From Gibbula magus (Eukaryota; Mollusca; Gastropoda; Trochida; Trochidae): a DNA stretch of 64,000 nt. Under the pieces are notes generated by a model. That model did not search any database. It was not told where the DNA came from and was given only the letters and a program-made list of their open reading frames with translations. Of this stretch, positions 11,001 through 23,247 are shown in pieces. Every line of letters begins with the position of its first letter. Position 1 is the first letter of the stretch. The DNA lies in assembly GCA_936450465.1 (NCBI GenBank), contig OW388296.1:43194448-43258447 (forward strand), given 5' to 3'. The translations under genes and the position numbers were made by a program.

Positions 11001-11904
11001 GACTCCCGAAAATAAAGCTCCACATTCGAGCAATTTCACTGTCAGACAACTCTTAGCAAACGGTGAGAAAGGATGCCTTCTCAATTAGTCAAAACGTCCA
11101 GCCTGATTCAAATCATTAGAACTTAACGTCCACCCCAAAGGAATAGAGGCGATACGTCCAATTTCCATCTATGTGAAAGGACTCGTAAATTTGGGACCTC
11201 CTGGTCGACGGATGAAAACCAAGGGATGAAGATTATAGGATAATCCGATGGTGATAGGCTATAGAACCACAAACAAACTTTAAAATCAGAGACAATGAGG
11301 TGCATATGCTATCACCTAATACTTACGCTATCACTGCAATATAGCAAGGGGTTCCGGTCATTATCAATGCTACAGTTTCACTGATAGCACTGAACCCCGA
11401 ATACAGGTTACCGCTGTTACTGCATTCAATCAATGATAGTGAACCTCAGCTTGGATTATCGTATGTTGCCGCTATCACCACAATGAATAATCCGGCAGGA
11501 ACAGTAATAAACAATTATAAAAAAAGTCTATATAATGTTTATTCATAGGAGTGTTTTTGCCAAATACATCAAATTCACGGATGATGTTTCCAGGTTTATT
11601 GACATAAATTACAATCAGATAGAGTGCAAACTGACCAGGTTCGGGCAGTGTTCCGAATTTTAAAAATTTAACGATTATGTATAATTAATAATTATCTTAA
11701 TGAATATGAAAATATCTATAGTTTTGAATATATTTTATGTATGTTTTATATTTTGCGCTTCCTACATTCCAGCGATGTGAGTCAACATTAACAAGTAGGC
11801 CTACACAAATAATTCGCCAATTTCTTTCAGAAATTTGTTTTGAAATAACCGGATGTGAGAAATTGGATTAAATATTGCTTCAGCTGTTCCAGCGAGTTCG
11901 CGAG
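11001..11904. other. non-coding stretch
   Basis: No supported gene. From ~11300 to 11500 the words ATAGC, GCTATCAC and CACTGATAG recur loosely, suggesting decayed repeats. Confidence 0.35.
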
Positions 11905-12645
11905 CCTATGTCAGAATCTCCCAGTTTCATTATAATTGCCGTCTTTAACTAGAGAAACCCTAACCCTTGCTCCAGAATCATCCCGTTTCTTTATAATTGC
12001 TGACTTCAATTAGAGAAATCCTAACCCTTGCTCCAGAATCATCCCGTTTCTTTATAATTGCTGACTTCAATTAGAGAAATCCTAACCCTTGCTCAAGAAT
12101 CATTCGGTTTCTTTATAATTGTCGACTTCAATTAGAGAAATCCTAACCCTTGCTCCAGAATCATCCTGTTTCTTTATAATTGCCGACTTCAATTAGAGAA
12201 ACCCTAACCCTTGCTCCAGAATCTCCCAGTTTCTTAATAAATACCGACTTTAACTAGAGAAACCCTAACCCTTGCTTCAGAATCATCCCGTTTCTTTATA
12301 ATTGCCGACTTCACTTAGAGAAACCCTAACCCTTGCTCCAGAATCTCCCAGTTTCTTAATAAATGCCGACTTCAACTAGAGAAACCCTAACCCTTGCTCC
12401 AGAATCATCCCGTTTCTTTATAATTGCCGACTTCAACTAGAGAAACACTTAACCTTGCTCCAGAATCACCCAGTTTATTAATAATTGCCGACTTCAACTA
12501 GAGAAACCCTAACCCTAGATCAAGAAATATCCTGTTCTTTTTAATAAATGCTGACTTCAACTAGAGAAACCCTAACCCTAGATCAAGAAATACCCAATTG
12601 TTTAATAAATGCTGACTTCAACTAGAGAAACACCAACCTGTTCTG
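11905..12645 (+). repeat. 61-bp satellite, array 1 (about 12 units)
   Basis: The marker GAGAAA occurs at 11952, 12013, 12074, 12135, 12196, 12257, 12318, 12379, 12440, 12501, 12564 and 12625, a strict 61-bp step with one +2 exception. Each unit carries CCCTAACCCTTGCTC, then AGAATC, a CAGTTTCTT/CCGTTTCTT variant and GCCGACTTCAA. CCCTAACCC resembles the vertebrate/mollusc telomere unit but occurs once per 61 bp, so this is an interspersed satellite rather than a telomere. Confidence 0.95.
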
Positions 12646-12649
12646 AATT

Positions 12650-13540
12650 TATAATGATTTAGAGTAAGAAATTTTATTTCGGAATAAGTTCATTTTCGTT
12701 TTATATATGACCAATTAGCATACTCATTTTCCGCATTGTTTTAGACAGGAAGTTCTGTTTTTCGTAAAAGAGCATGGTTTCAAGTCTACTTTGCAGAGAG
12801 CGTTGGTTTACTTCTTCAAATTATGATAGTTATGGGGATATATCACTCTTCAGGTATGTTTCTTACAAATTATTAGTGTTTGTAAAAGATATTCTGGCAG
12901 GTTTTAACAAATGTCATTAAATGTTTTGTTAGTTATTGCAGTAAATTCATTATTTTACGGGTCGAGTCCATTTTCGCTATGAGTAGGGGTGTTAATATCA
13001 ATTCTCATAATTACGTAAATAATTTGCTGTTTGCGGTTTATAATTATCCCACAATATATTATTTTCTCATGTATTATCATTTTGTGTAATCAAAGCAAAG
13101 TTTGGTCCTTTTGGGGGGCAATATTTAGCATTTGTATCAGGCAGTAACCTATCACCCCTTTTCTATAAATGGATTAGTCTCAAATGCAGCTAGTAGCTTG
13201 ATGTTTATGTTTTAGAGTTGAATATTTTATGGCGTAAATGTTTTAGGTATTTTCAAGAAGTTTAATGTAAAATTGAGTAACTTAGAGTTTTGAATATTTG
13301 TCTTTAACTTTGTAGGGATTTTTACTCTATAAAGAGTGAGATTTAAGGTTTATTGAAAGAAATTGCAGAATTTATATTCATGCATATGTTTTTCTAGTGA
13401 GAGTGTCTCAGAGTATTATCAGCATGAGAGTTTTTATTTGAAATTAATATTTCAACAGAGTGTTTATGAATCTTTTATTGTAGTTTCAGAATCGTACCGA
13501 ATAAAGGTCCATTCTAAGAACTCCCCGTACTGGCTGTTGT
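12650..13540. other. spacer between the two 61-bp arrays
   Basis: About 900 bp of AT-rich unique sequence with no ORF of note and no clear inverted ends. It is either an insertion into one ancestral array or the body of an element whose two ends carry the satellite. Confidence 0.45.
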
Positions 13541-13544
13541 GGTC

Positions 13545-13965
13545 ATTCATACCACAACCCTTGCCCCAGATTCACCCAGTTTTTTTATAAATGCTGACTT
13601 CAACTAGAGAAACACTTACTCTTGCTCCATAATCACCCAGTTTATTCGTAATTGCCGACTTCATCTAGAGAAACCCTAACCCTTGCTCCAGAATCTCCCA
13701 GTTTCTTAATAATTGCCGACTACAAGTAGAGAAACCCAAACCCTTGATCCAGAATCTCCCAGTTTCTTAATAAATGTCGACTTCAACTAGAGAAACCCTA
13801 ACCCTTGCCCCAGAATCCCCCAGTTTCTTAATAAATGCCGACATCAACTATAGAAACCCTAACCCTTGCTCAAGAATCATCCAGTTTCTTAATAATTGCA
13901 GACTTCCAACTAGAGAAACCCTAACCCTTGCTCCAGAATCTCCCAGTTTCTTAATAATTACTGGA
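13545..13965 (+). repeat. 61-bp satellite, array 2 (about 6-7 units)
   Basis: Same unit and orientation as array 1. Markers fall at 13607, 13668, 13729, 13790, 13851 and 13913. Confidence 0.93.
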
Positions 13966-14347
13966 TGTCATCTTTTTTCAACATGTGTAACTGTGTTTGC
14001 AAATTCACACATAAAAGTTCATTTACAGTACCGGTAAATATTTAATTGAAACAATTAACGTTCAGAATGAAAAGGATTGTCTAATCCAAATAAAAGATTG
14101 TTTTTTTTTTATGTTTTGTGCTTTGAATGACAATTTCAGAGCAAATGCTGTCTATTCTCCATCTATTGGTTGTAACCAAGCATGATTGAGTGGGGTATGA
14201 TGGTTCATGACTCACACCTCATGTTTGTATTACAAATCCTCATTGTTTATCATTCTCAAGCATGTTAATCTCCCTGATTGAGTTTCCTCACCATTGTTTT
14301 GTTTGCTATATAAATGTACCATATTTTGTTATTTCCTTACATTCCAC

Positions 14348-14378
14348 CTGATGAAGGAGTGAGTATGTACTCCGAAAC
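14348..14378 (+). ncRNA. hammerhead-ribozyme-like core (CTGATGA ... GAAAC)
   Basis: CTGATGA at 14348-14354 and GAAAC at 14374-14378 flank a perfect 5-bp stem (GGAGT 14356-14360 with ACTCC 14369-14373). This is the arrangement of helix II of a hammerhead ribozyme, a motif known in Penelope-like elements. One unpaired A sits between CTGATGA and the stem, and I could not fit a convincing stem I. It is therefore probably a degenerate relic or a look-alike 3'-end hairpin. Confidence 0.3.
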
Positions 14379-14419
14379 GTTGTGTATTTTCACATTAAAG
14401 AAGTTGTAATCTAGAAAAT

Positions 14420-16442
14420 ATTCCTGTTCTTATAATATTATTTACAACAAATTGTCAATTTGATATACTTGATGTCAATTTTATTACACATTTTAAAACC
14501 AGGTTCATATCAGTTAAATAAAACTTATGGACATACATTTCCTTTAGGTAAATTGATGTTGGCTTGCAAAACATGATGCTTTATGTACAGTTTACATATA
14601 CAAGCAATTGTCATTAGTGATCAATTTCCATGGTAACAGAACAAAATCTGAAAATATCAATAGTCATCACATCAATTCGTGGGTGAAACAGGGTGATACA
14701 CATCATACCAGGTTTCAGAAAGATAAAATGAATGGACAGATTGACGGGAGTCTCCAAGATCACTTGATGATTCACAGGACATATCACTACCAATTTCAAC
14801 TGGTCACAATGCTTTTGCATCAAGTTAGATATCACAATGCTATGATACTATAATCTAATGACACCACTGTACTGGAAATTCAAAGTCAGTGCTGTGTTCA
14901 GAGATGTAGATTTTTTATTACAAAATAAGCATGATTATGGATGATAAATATAATCTCACCATTGCATCTTATTTTTTCTGCATATCTAAGGCTGCATAAA
15001 ATAATTTAAATATTTATCAGGCTCATTTTGTTCAAATCTGACGAGGGCAGTAGACTTTATTTTTATTTTATACATTTTTTTAATATTTTAATATTTATTT
15101 TTTTATTTTTGTTGGAAAAATAATGATGTGGGAGGAGTAAATTGTATTTTTCCATGATCAAAATATAGCCTGAAAGTGGTAAAATATACAATATAGAACC
15201 ACATCCGTTCCTGCTGACCCATATATATTTGTTGGACAAAATGGGATTTAACAAAAGTGATGCTGGAAATTCTTAATTTATTTTTTCAAATGACAATATA
15301 AAGTTGTCACGTGCACAAACAAAAGTGATGCACCGACATCAGCCTAAGGACATTACAAACATATATGAACATAAACAATCAAACCAAACCCATGTTTCTT
15401 AATTTAATCATAAAATATGTAATAACAATTTTGAGTATATTATTGTATTATTATCTGTTGAAGAATAATTAATTTGAAAGTGTGATCAGACATCACTGAT
15501 GGTTATATGTTATCCTAATCATTAAATACCAAATCATAAAGATGTTTTTTTAAGGGAATCTAGATGTTGAAAACGTTTATGTAATGGTTAACAGTTTCCT
15601 TATTGTGAACAAACACATCTGACTTATCTGATTAGAGTGAAAGAAACTTGTTATCTCTATTCAAAGGTTAAAGTCTAAAATTTTGATGGCATGAAGCAAT
15701 TAATAGTATGTGGAGCAGTGGATTCGTTAAAAATAATCAATCAACGAGCCCCAAAGCATTTCACTGACAGCCAAAACGCCTGCATTTCATGTGTTTCAGC
15801 ACGATCCCCATGCGTTTCTCACTTTATCAGTCTGGTATAGAATGAACAGTTCTTACTGATAAACCATCATCCTGTTTCTAACAGCCCTTGTAGCCTAATG
15901 GATACAGGAGCTGCATAACAAACGAAGGGTTACATATTGAATCCCTGGTCATACATGACATATATAATATATTCTCATATTTGAGATATTTTAAAATTCT
16001 ATTCAGACAAAATATACCAGTCTTTAACAAATTACTTGGTGAGCCATAACTTAAATGTCAAAACCTAACACCCTTCCTGTCTGGGACAGTCAATAACAAG
16101 TAGATTCTTAAGAAGAATAGACTGTTAACACAATAATAATAATTGCAAATACAATGTTTGCCTCATAATATTTGCCATCATGAGAGCATAAACTTTCTAT
16201 CTCACATCTTGAGATATTAGTTTCTAGTAGAGGATGCTATATGTTGAGAAAACAGACATTGAAAAAGATACTGATATGAACCATGATGTAACCATACTTT
16301 TAGCTTTATGATATAGACAACTTTTCAAAGTTCACTCATTGTTATATTTGCAATTTGAAATTATTCGTAGATGATTATGTGAGCTCTGACTGTAAGTTCA
16401 TCAAAGTTAGAGTCATTGTTGACGACCGCTGGTATATAGAAT
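14420..16442. other. non-coding stretch
   Basis: No gene is supported. At ~15886-15955 a tRNA-like relic shows TAGCCTAATGGAT (A-box-like) and, ~35 nt later, an interrupted B-box-like TTGAATCCC. The cloverleaf is not closed, so this is at best a decayed SINE head. Confidence 0.35.
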
Positions 16443-16853
16443 TCAACATTCCTCCTCCCGGTTATCACTCTCACTATCTGAGTCTTCACAGAAGAGGATC
16501 GGATGGTCATTTGACACAGATAGGGCATTGACTTGCTCTTCTGATGATGAAATGTCAATTATGCTACCAACTGCTTTGAATATATCTCGCAGCAAGTGCT
16601 GTGATGTTGGCCCCAGTAGAGACCGAACCTGAAAGTTCTCCAAGAACATCAGTGACGACACATGGGGCTGGATAACTTGTTTCATCTCCACCTTCACCAG
16701 GGTCTGCTCCTCGCGTGACCGGCAAAGTCTGCAGTTCAAATCTTCTGCTTGTCTGTGGATCTTAGATGTGCTGGTTGGGCTGGAGATTTGCTTTATGGCA
16801 ATCCAAAGGTGTGAATCTAATGATTTAACATCAGAATCATTAATTGTGACCAC
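16443..16853 (-). CDS. probable terminal exon of the KDZ relic
   Basis: 136-codon open frame: VTINDSDVKSLDSHLWIAIKQ, a middle part with NCRLCRSREEQ, and an acidic end EDSDSESDNREEEC before the stop. Acidic Ser/Asp tails are common at KDZ C-termini. I could not find an acceptor whose phase fits exon 15, so the join is unproven, and it could be a separate ORF. Confidence 0.45.
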   Translation of the reverse strand: MVTINDSDVKSLDSHLWIAIKQISSPTSTSKIHRQAEDLNCRLCRSREEQTLVKVEMKQVIQPHVSSLMFLENFQVRSLLGPTSQHLLRDIFKAVGSIIDISSSEEQVNALSVSNDHPILFCEDSDSESDNREEEC

Positions 16854-17592
16854 AGGGGCTTGTATTGTCGAAACTAGCGATTACAACGAATATGAAGTCG
16901 ACGATCCAGCCCCATATACTATACAAAGGGCAACACCCCATGTCCGTTTGAAATTTTGTTTCAGAAAGATGTCATCATATTATCAGCCAATGTTATATAC
17001 CACGGCAAGCCAATACATTTGTCTTTAAAACAAGCCATCAAACGTAACAATCGAACGGATAATAACAAGGATATGATTTTTCAAAGCCAAAAATATTAGC
17101 ACATTGCTCGTGTGAGCCATTTGCCTAGCCCACCAAAATGACAAAATATTCGCTTGAAAAAAATATTATAAAATACTTTACCTGAAAATTTGGATAAATT
17201 ATCCAAAAGGGACATCTAAACATCAAATATACCAAATTTGAAAAATTGGTATAAAATATACAAACAAGGTCATAGATAATAAACTTCTTCAAAAAGAATT
17301 ATTATATCATCTATTGGATACACGATATGCATAAAAATCAGGAAACAGACTGTTGGAGTAATAAAATAGAGACACATGTTTTGAAAAAAAAGAACTATTA
17401 ATTTAGTCAAAGTTGCTAAATTTCTTCAAAAGGCAATAAATATAATCCAGGGAATATATATGTTGATTATCAAGAATTTCCTAAAAAAAACAGTGCTGAA
17501 CATTTATACAATGATCATGAACTCTCAGACGACCATGAACGTTGTATACCTGACTACTTCATAGGGTATATCAATCAATGCTGTGCACTTAC

Positions 17593-18268
17593 CTAGTTGC
17601 TTCAGCCAATATGTGTTCCCTCTTGCCCTCATCACCATCACCAAGCTTCCCTTCTTCTTGTCTATAAAATAATGTAATCTGTATATTTAAATTAAATTAA
17701 AACATTATTATTAATCCTAGTAAATGGAGACTGACTGATAGTGAATAAATACATTCTCTGAACAAGTTTTGAAATTGTAAGATATGAAGACCATGTTGAT
17801 GTCAATAAAGTATATTCACAGTTGTACAATCCACTATATCATGTCTGCTCATGAGTTCAAATCATTTAACATCAAATGCCAAAGATATAACAATTTATAG
17901 TTTTCAAAGATAAATGAACAAGGGATACACAAAGCACAAAACCCCTACCATATGACCTATTAAACACTATTAACAAACAGTTGTCTTTCTGTTTTAAGTT
18001 TGCAAAACTACATTTGATAGCTTTTTAAAACCAATCTTTTAAATTGTCATTTTACTGAGTAGATTTGCATTTTAATGGCAATTGTTATCAACAGTCAGTA
18101 CTTGTCAAACATCTCCAACAATATGCTCAATGTCACTGTAAGGATTGAAAATATAAAGTTTCATTTTCGAGGAAATTCCTTTTTGATGATAATAATTGAA
18201 TTGTGGTAGTTACCTGAGATTGATGTGCTCAAACACCTTCAAAGCAAACTCTTCTTTCCACTTGTCAT
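17593..18268 (-). CDS. KDZ transposase relic, exons 14-15
   Basis: Exon 14 (18268-18214, after TTTTACAG, donor GTAACT) encodes DDKWKEEFALKVFEHINL. Exon 15 (17661-17593, after TTTATAG, donor GTAAGT) encodes QEEGKLGDGDEGKREHILAE. Phases match from exon 13 onward. Confidence 0.55.
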
Positions 18269-18283
18269 CTGTAAAATAAGAAA

Positions 18284-20475
18284 TAGAGCCATGGGCTCTG
18301 TAGCTCATCAGGACTTCATTGATTATTATCTAAGTTATATCAAGTAATACATTGTTATCAAGAAAAAAATAGGTTTTTTAGACCATGACTCCTGTGACCC
18401 AACTTTGGAGTCACAGGGTCACCAATCCTACAATTACAGTTTCACCTTGCTACAGCTTTACATACTTAAGATAAAGATGAAAATATTTGGGTCATGACCC
18501 GTGACCTAGATTGGGGTCATAGGGCCACGAGATCTACAATTTTGAATCCCCTTTGGCCAAGGAGTCTGCACACAACTTTTCAGCTCTCTAGACTTTTTAG
18601 AACTGGAGAAGAAGATGAAAATAGGTTTTTAAGGATTTGACCCCTGTGACCCCATTTGGGGTCATGGGATCACAGAATCTACAATTTAGTATCCCCATTG
18701 GCCAAGGAGTATGTACACAACTTTTCAGCTCTCTAGACTTTTTAGAACTGGAGAAGAAGATGAAAATAGGTTTTTAAGGATGTGACCCCTGTGACCCCAT
18801 TTGGGGTCATTGGGTCATGAAATGTACAATTTAGTATCCCCATTGGCCAAGGAGTCTGCACACAACTTTTCAGCTCTCTTGACCTTTTGGAACTGGAGAA
18901 GAAGATGAAAATAGGTTTTTAAGGCTGTGACCCTGGTGACCCCATTTGGGGTCATGGGGTCACAGAATCTACAATTTAGAATCCCCATTGGCCAAGGAGT
19001 CTGTGCACAACTTTTCAGCTCTCTTGACCTTTTGGAACTGGAGAAGAAGATGAAAATAGGTTTTTAAGGATGTGACCCCTGTGACCCCATTTGGGGTCAT
19101 GGGGTCACGAAATGTACAATGTAGTATCCCCATTGGCCAAGGAGTCTGCACACAACTTTTCAGCTCTCTAGACCTTTTGGAACTGGAGAAGAAGATGAAA
19201 ATAGGATTTTAAGGCTGTGACCCCGGTTACCCCATTTGGGGTCATGGGGTCACGAAGTCTTCAATTTAGAATCCCCATTGGCCAAGGAGTCTGTACATAA
19301 CTTTTCAGCTCTCTTGACCTTTTGGAACTGGAGAAGAAGATGAAAATAGGTTTTTAAGGATGTGACCCCTGTGACCCCATTTTGGGTCATTGGGTCACGA
19401 AATGTACAATTTAGTATCCCCATTAGCCAAGGAGTCTGCACACAACTTTCCAGCTCTCTAGACCTTTTGGAACTGGAGAAGAAGATGAAAATGGGTTTTT
19501 AAGGATGTGACCCCAGTGACCCCATTTGGGGTCATGGGGTCATGAAATCTACAATTTAGAATCCCCATTGGCCAAGAAGTCTGTACACAACTTTTCAGCT
19601 CTCTTGACCTTTTGGAACTGGAGAAGAAGATGAAAATAGGTTTTTAAGGATGTGACCCCTTTGACCCCATTTGGGGTCATGGGGTCACGGAATCTACAAT
19701 TTAGTATCCCCATTGGCCAAGGAGTCTGTACACAACTTTTCAGCTCTCTAGACCTTTTGGAACCGGAGAAGAAGATGAAAGAAGGTTTTTAAGGATGTGA
19801 CCCCGGTGACCCCATTTGGGGTAATGGGGTCACGAAATGTACAATTTAGTATCCCAATTGGCCAAGGAGTCTGCACACAACTTTTCAGCTCTCTAGACCT
19901 TTTGGAACTGGAGAAGAAGATGAAAATAGGTTTTTAAGGCTGTGACCCCGGTGACCCCATTTGGGGTCATGGGGTCACGAAATCTACAATTTAGAATCCC
20001 CATTGGACAAGGAGTCTGTACACAATTTTTCAGCTCTCTTGACCTTTTGGAACTGGAGAAGAAGATGAAAATAGGTTTTTAAGGATGTGACCCCAGTGAC
20101 CCCATTTAGGGTCATGGGGTCACGAAATCTGCAATTTAGAATCCCCATTGGCCAAGGAGTCTGTACACAACTTTTCAGCTCCTTTGACCTTTTGGAACTG
20201 GAGAAGAAGATGAAAATAGGTTTTTAAGGATGTGACCCCAGTGACCCCATTTGGGGTCACGGGGTCACGAAATCTACAATTTAGAATCCCCATTGGCCAA
20301 GGAGTCTGCACATAAAAGTTAAGCTCTGTGGAGTCATTGGTCCTGGAGAAGAAGTCGAAAATGCGCAAAGTTTACGGACGGACGGACGGACGGACGGACG
20401 GATGGACGGATGGACGGACGCCGGACGCCATGCCATGCCATAAGCCCATCGGGCCTTTCAGGCCTGATGAGCTTA
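18284..20475. mobile_element. non-autonomous element 'A' with thirteen 145-bp tandem units
   Basis: Starts AGAGCCATGGGCTCTGTAGC and ends CCTGATGAGCTTAAAAG; AGCTCATCAGG is inverted at the two ends. Between them the word GCCAAGGAGT or a close variant recurs at 18556, 18701, 18846, 18991, 19136, 19281, 19426, 19571, 19716, 19861, 20006, 20151 and 20296, exactly 145 bp apart every time. Near the right end is a GGAC/GGAT microsatellite (~20373-20420). It carries no coding sequence and fills most of the intron between KDZ exons 13 and 14. Other copies lie at 23297-24713 and 54667-55287. Confidence 0.93.
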
Positions 20476-20795
20476 AAAGTAAAATACAATAAACTATACA
20501 TTAAAACAATGAATGCAAGAAATTTAAAAACCTGAAAGGCACATCAACACAACTGGCATTAAAATCATGTTAATGTTTATGACAAATCAAATTTAATTCT
20601 CAAAGACTTCTCTGAATGCACCCAATGACAGATTTAACTCATTTCAATACCAAGTACAATTTGGTTGTGGAGGGGATAACAAATTTATTTATATTGCCAT
20701 TCACATGAATATTTGTTTAAATATACATAATTAAATAGGTAAATGTTAGGTTTCAATTTTAAAAGAAACTTAACAAGAAAAGTCTAATTTTATAC

Positions 20796-21380
20796 CTCTT
20801 GTGTGTTGAGGTTTTTTCTTGGCCATCAATTTCTCTTCCATTTTCTTCATGTCCTCAATTTCTTTGTAATCTAATAACAATAATGTAAAAAAAGAGTAAT
20901 TATTACCATAAATTGGTAATAGTTGACCTTTTGCCTGAGAACCAGAATGGTGTATACTTTGGAGTAAATTAAGTTTAAAGCTTACTGTGGTTTATGAAAT
21001 CAACATCTGCAAGTACATTTATATCATTGGTGTCTAATATCATTATGATATCATAATTTCCAAATGTGAAGTAATTAGACGCTCATCAGGAGATAAGCCC
21101 TTCTGGTTCTGAGGGCTCAATTCACATTTTAACAGTTATTTATTCTTGCTTAAACCGAATAATGTTGAGTATTTTTTTTATGTGAACTCTCTACTGACAC
21201 AAAGACACATTAATATGAGGTAAATCATTAATGTTGTAGGGGGTAACATAGGTAATTTTGGAAAATGTCAATACTTGGAATAAACAAACATACTCAGATT
21301 GGGAGCAACATTAGCTTATTCTTCAGCTAGGACTTTTTCTGCTTCAACTGCTTTGATAAGTTTTTGGCACAAGAATGGTA
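20796..21380 (-). CDS. KDZ transposase relic, exons 12-13
   Basis: Exon 12 (21380-21294) encodes VPFLCQKLIKAVEAEKVLAEE, then a TAA, then ANVAPNL to a GTATGT donor. Exon 13 (20870-20796) begins after TTATTAG with YKEIEDMKKMEEKLMAKKK and ends at GTATAA. Phase 1 is carried through both. The sequence is a lysine/glutamate-rich, probably coiled-coil tail. A TTAA-flanked MITE ends 8 bp from the exon 12 acceptor. Confidence 0.6.
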
Positions 21381-21387
21381 CTGAAAA

Positions 21388-21884
21388 TTAAAGGTACATC
21401 CATTGTGTTGATTGGGGTCAAATATGGCAAACGTTATAGATGGTCTTATTTCATCGAGAAGTACCAACTGTAACCGAAAACTACCATTTTAATGGTAGTT
21501 TTCTTAGTATATTGACGATATGAAGGTAAAAGTATCGATTTCTGATCGAAAACCGGACAATACACAGCGTGTGGCGTGCGCCAATGAGTCAAACGTAATT
21601 TTGAAATCATATTTAAAGCTGACAAAATAACAAATTTGGGTTGATATTGTTCAATAGGTCATATAACTACTGTGCATGTAAATAGGACGTGCACTTTCGG
21701 TTTTTGCACATGCATAATGATGTTACTAGATTTTAATTGGAAACTAGTAATTATGATATATTTGGCGATTGGAGATGAATATGTAAGTTGAGTGAATTTG
21801 TTGTATTGTAAACAGCACATATTATGTGTTGGAACGTATTAAAGCCAAATAAAATTTTATGAAACACAATGGATGCACCTTTAA
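21388..21884. mobile_element. TTAA-flanked MITE, copy 1
   Basis: The ends are near-perfect 22-bp inverted repeats, TTAAAGGTACATCCATTGTG against its complement at 21863-21884, with TTAA at both edges as in piggyBac-type targets. It is 497 bp and non-coding. It lies in the intron between KDZ exons 11 and 12, and its TTAA edge abuts the exon 12 acceptor. A related copy is at 55927-56401, and weaker similarity is at ~25080-25280. Confidence 0.85.
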
Positions 21885-22174
21885 GAAAAACAAATTTGAA
21901 ATAAGAAAGAACAATAGCTCTTCAGTCTTTGCACGAATTATCTATAGTGCAAGACTTCCATGTTAAATAGTTGGTTTAAAATATGCAATAAATCTTCATA
22001 AAATATTGAATACTGTTCAAGTAGTAGAAAAACATGTTTATTGGGATTTATCTTTGATCCTTACACTGAAACATGCATCCATTTGGTCACAAACTGTAAA
22101 CGTGGGTCAAGACTATATTTATAAATATGAGTCACCATGTAAGAAAGATATTACTTTATTTTTTATTTATTTAC

Positions 22175-22342
22175 CCATTTTCCTTCGAAGTTTCTCGCCG
22201 AAATGCATTAAACCATCGACCAGGAGATCTATTCTATGGTCGCTCTGCATTTCCTTGGTGACCTTTTTGAATCTCCTCAAGAAGACCCACAGTCACCATC
22301 TGTGAGCCCTGCTCCTTCAATTCTTCTTGGACTGTATAACAC
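22175..22342 (-). CDS. KDZ transposase relic, exon 11 (GLTDGE block, deleted)
   Basis: Starts after TCACCAG with VLYSPRRIEGAGLTDGD. The frame then shifts. Further down it reads LWVFLRRFKKVTKEMQSDHRIDLLVDG and HFGEKLRRKMG up to GTAAAT. KDZ proteins normally have GE..ERLW here, so a short deletion has removed the acidic residue after TDG and broken the frame. Confidence 0.8.
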
Positions 22343-22524
22343 CTGGTGAAACATTCAGAATGGATATTAAATAAAAGATATGTTTTATTAATGATTAAGT
22401 AGTATGTTAGTTCTTAACGTTCATGTCTAAAATGGATCTTAGAATGACTTTGATCTTGTAATCATGACTCTGAGGGGGACTTTAACTTAACTTTTGAATA
22501 ATTACGTTGAAGAACAATTCTTAC

Positions 22525-22608
22525 TTGACAAGAAATTTGGTGTCCAAAACAGTGAAAGACAGGTATACCAAATGTTACATCCTGCAGAATGGAGCGATTC
22601 GGATTCTT
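22525..22608 (-). CDS. KDZ transposase relic, exon 10 (FHxxGH block)
   Basis: 84 nt, 28 open codons: KNPNRSILQDVTFG and IPVFHCFGHQISCQ, between TTTTTCAG and GTAAGA. The P.FH..GH...CQ block follows YDIxC in KDZ transposases. Confidence 0.85.
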
Positions 22609-22727
22609 CTGAAAAATGGTAGACAGAGAGAATTAGCTAAAACATATTATTGCTCTCTCTGTTGCATTTTTGTTTACAATTAATCTAAATGTTTCATTGA
22701 TAATGACTGCAATGGCAATATTTGAGT

Positions 22728-22949
22728 CAACTTCCAAACGCAAGGCATAACTCTTGCCAGTCTGCATTACTGGCTGATTTAAGCCTTGCAGTATTTCCCT
22801 AGCTTTGTTGTGCCTAGATAGTGAATCGCTGCACCAGAATTGCATAGTGGGCCTGGATTTCTAAGCACAGATTTCTTAAGGAAATAGTGCAAGGCCTAAA
22901 TCAGCCAGTAATGAGACTGGCAAGAGTTATGCCTTGCATTGGGAAGTTG
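22728..22949. repeat. fold-back repeat in KDZ intron
   Basis: Sequence around CAAGGCATAACTCTTGCCAG and TACTGGCTGATTTA is repeated in inverted orientation about 100 bp away with few mismatches. It is a small fold-back element between exons 9 and 10. Confidence 0.8.
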
Positions 22950-23147
22950 TATTTGAGTAGGAAACATCAGGACCAAAAACACAAACTTTGATCCCCTAGG
23001 AGCAGGGAATATAAGGGAATGATAAGCAACTCTGAAAAGTTAGTAGCCAACAATTGAATTAATTCCATGCAAATAAGCCCATTTTGATATAAAACACAAG
23101 GACAACAGCCAAGATATACATGTATTAGTAATATATTTTGGATCTAC

Positions 23148-23247
23148 CTGAAGGTGTGACGTCAGCTTGCAAGCTATGTCATACAAGATAATCATGTTAT
23201 TGTTTGTTGCCTGCAGATGCTTGACAAGATACACAGCATTGGCCAAC
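23148..23247 (-). CDS. KDZ transposase relic, exon 9 (YDIAC block)
   Basis: 100 nt, open, in the phase left by exon 8: LANAVYLVKHLQ, then MIILYDIACKLTSHLQ. It is bounded by TTTTCAG and GTAGAT. The hhYDIxC block carries another putative catalytic Asp. The upstream intron is mostly filled by a non-autonomous element. Confidence 0.85.

Noticed and set aside
11940..13960. Interstitial telomere at the CCCTAACCC runs
   Set aside because: The word occurs once per 61-bp unit and is not a contiguous TTAGGG array.
16768..17028. 86-codon plus-strand ORF
   Set aside because: It overlaps the better supported minus-strand acidic terminal exon and shows no family motif.
18969..20368. Repeated minus-strand ORFs reading QTPWPMGILNC and similar
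   Set aside because: Each is the same frame of the 145-bp tandem unit, created by the repeat and not by selection for protein.
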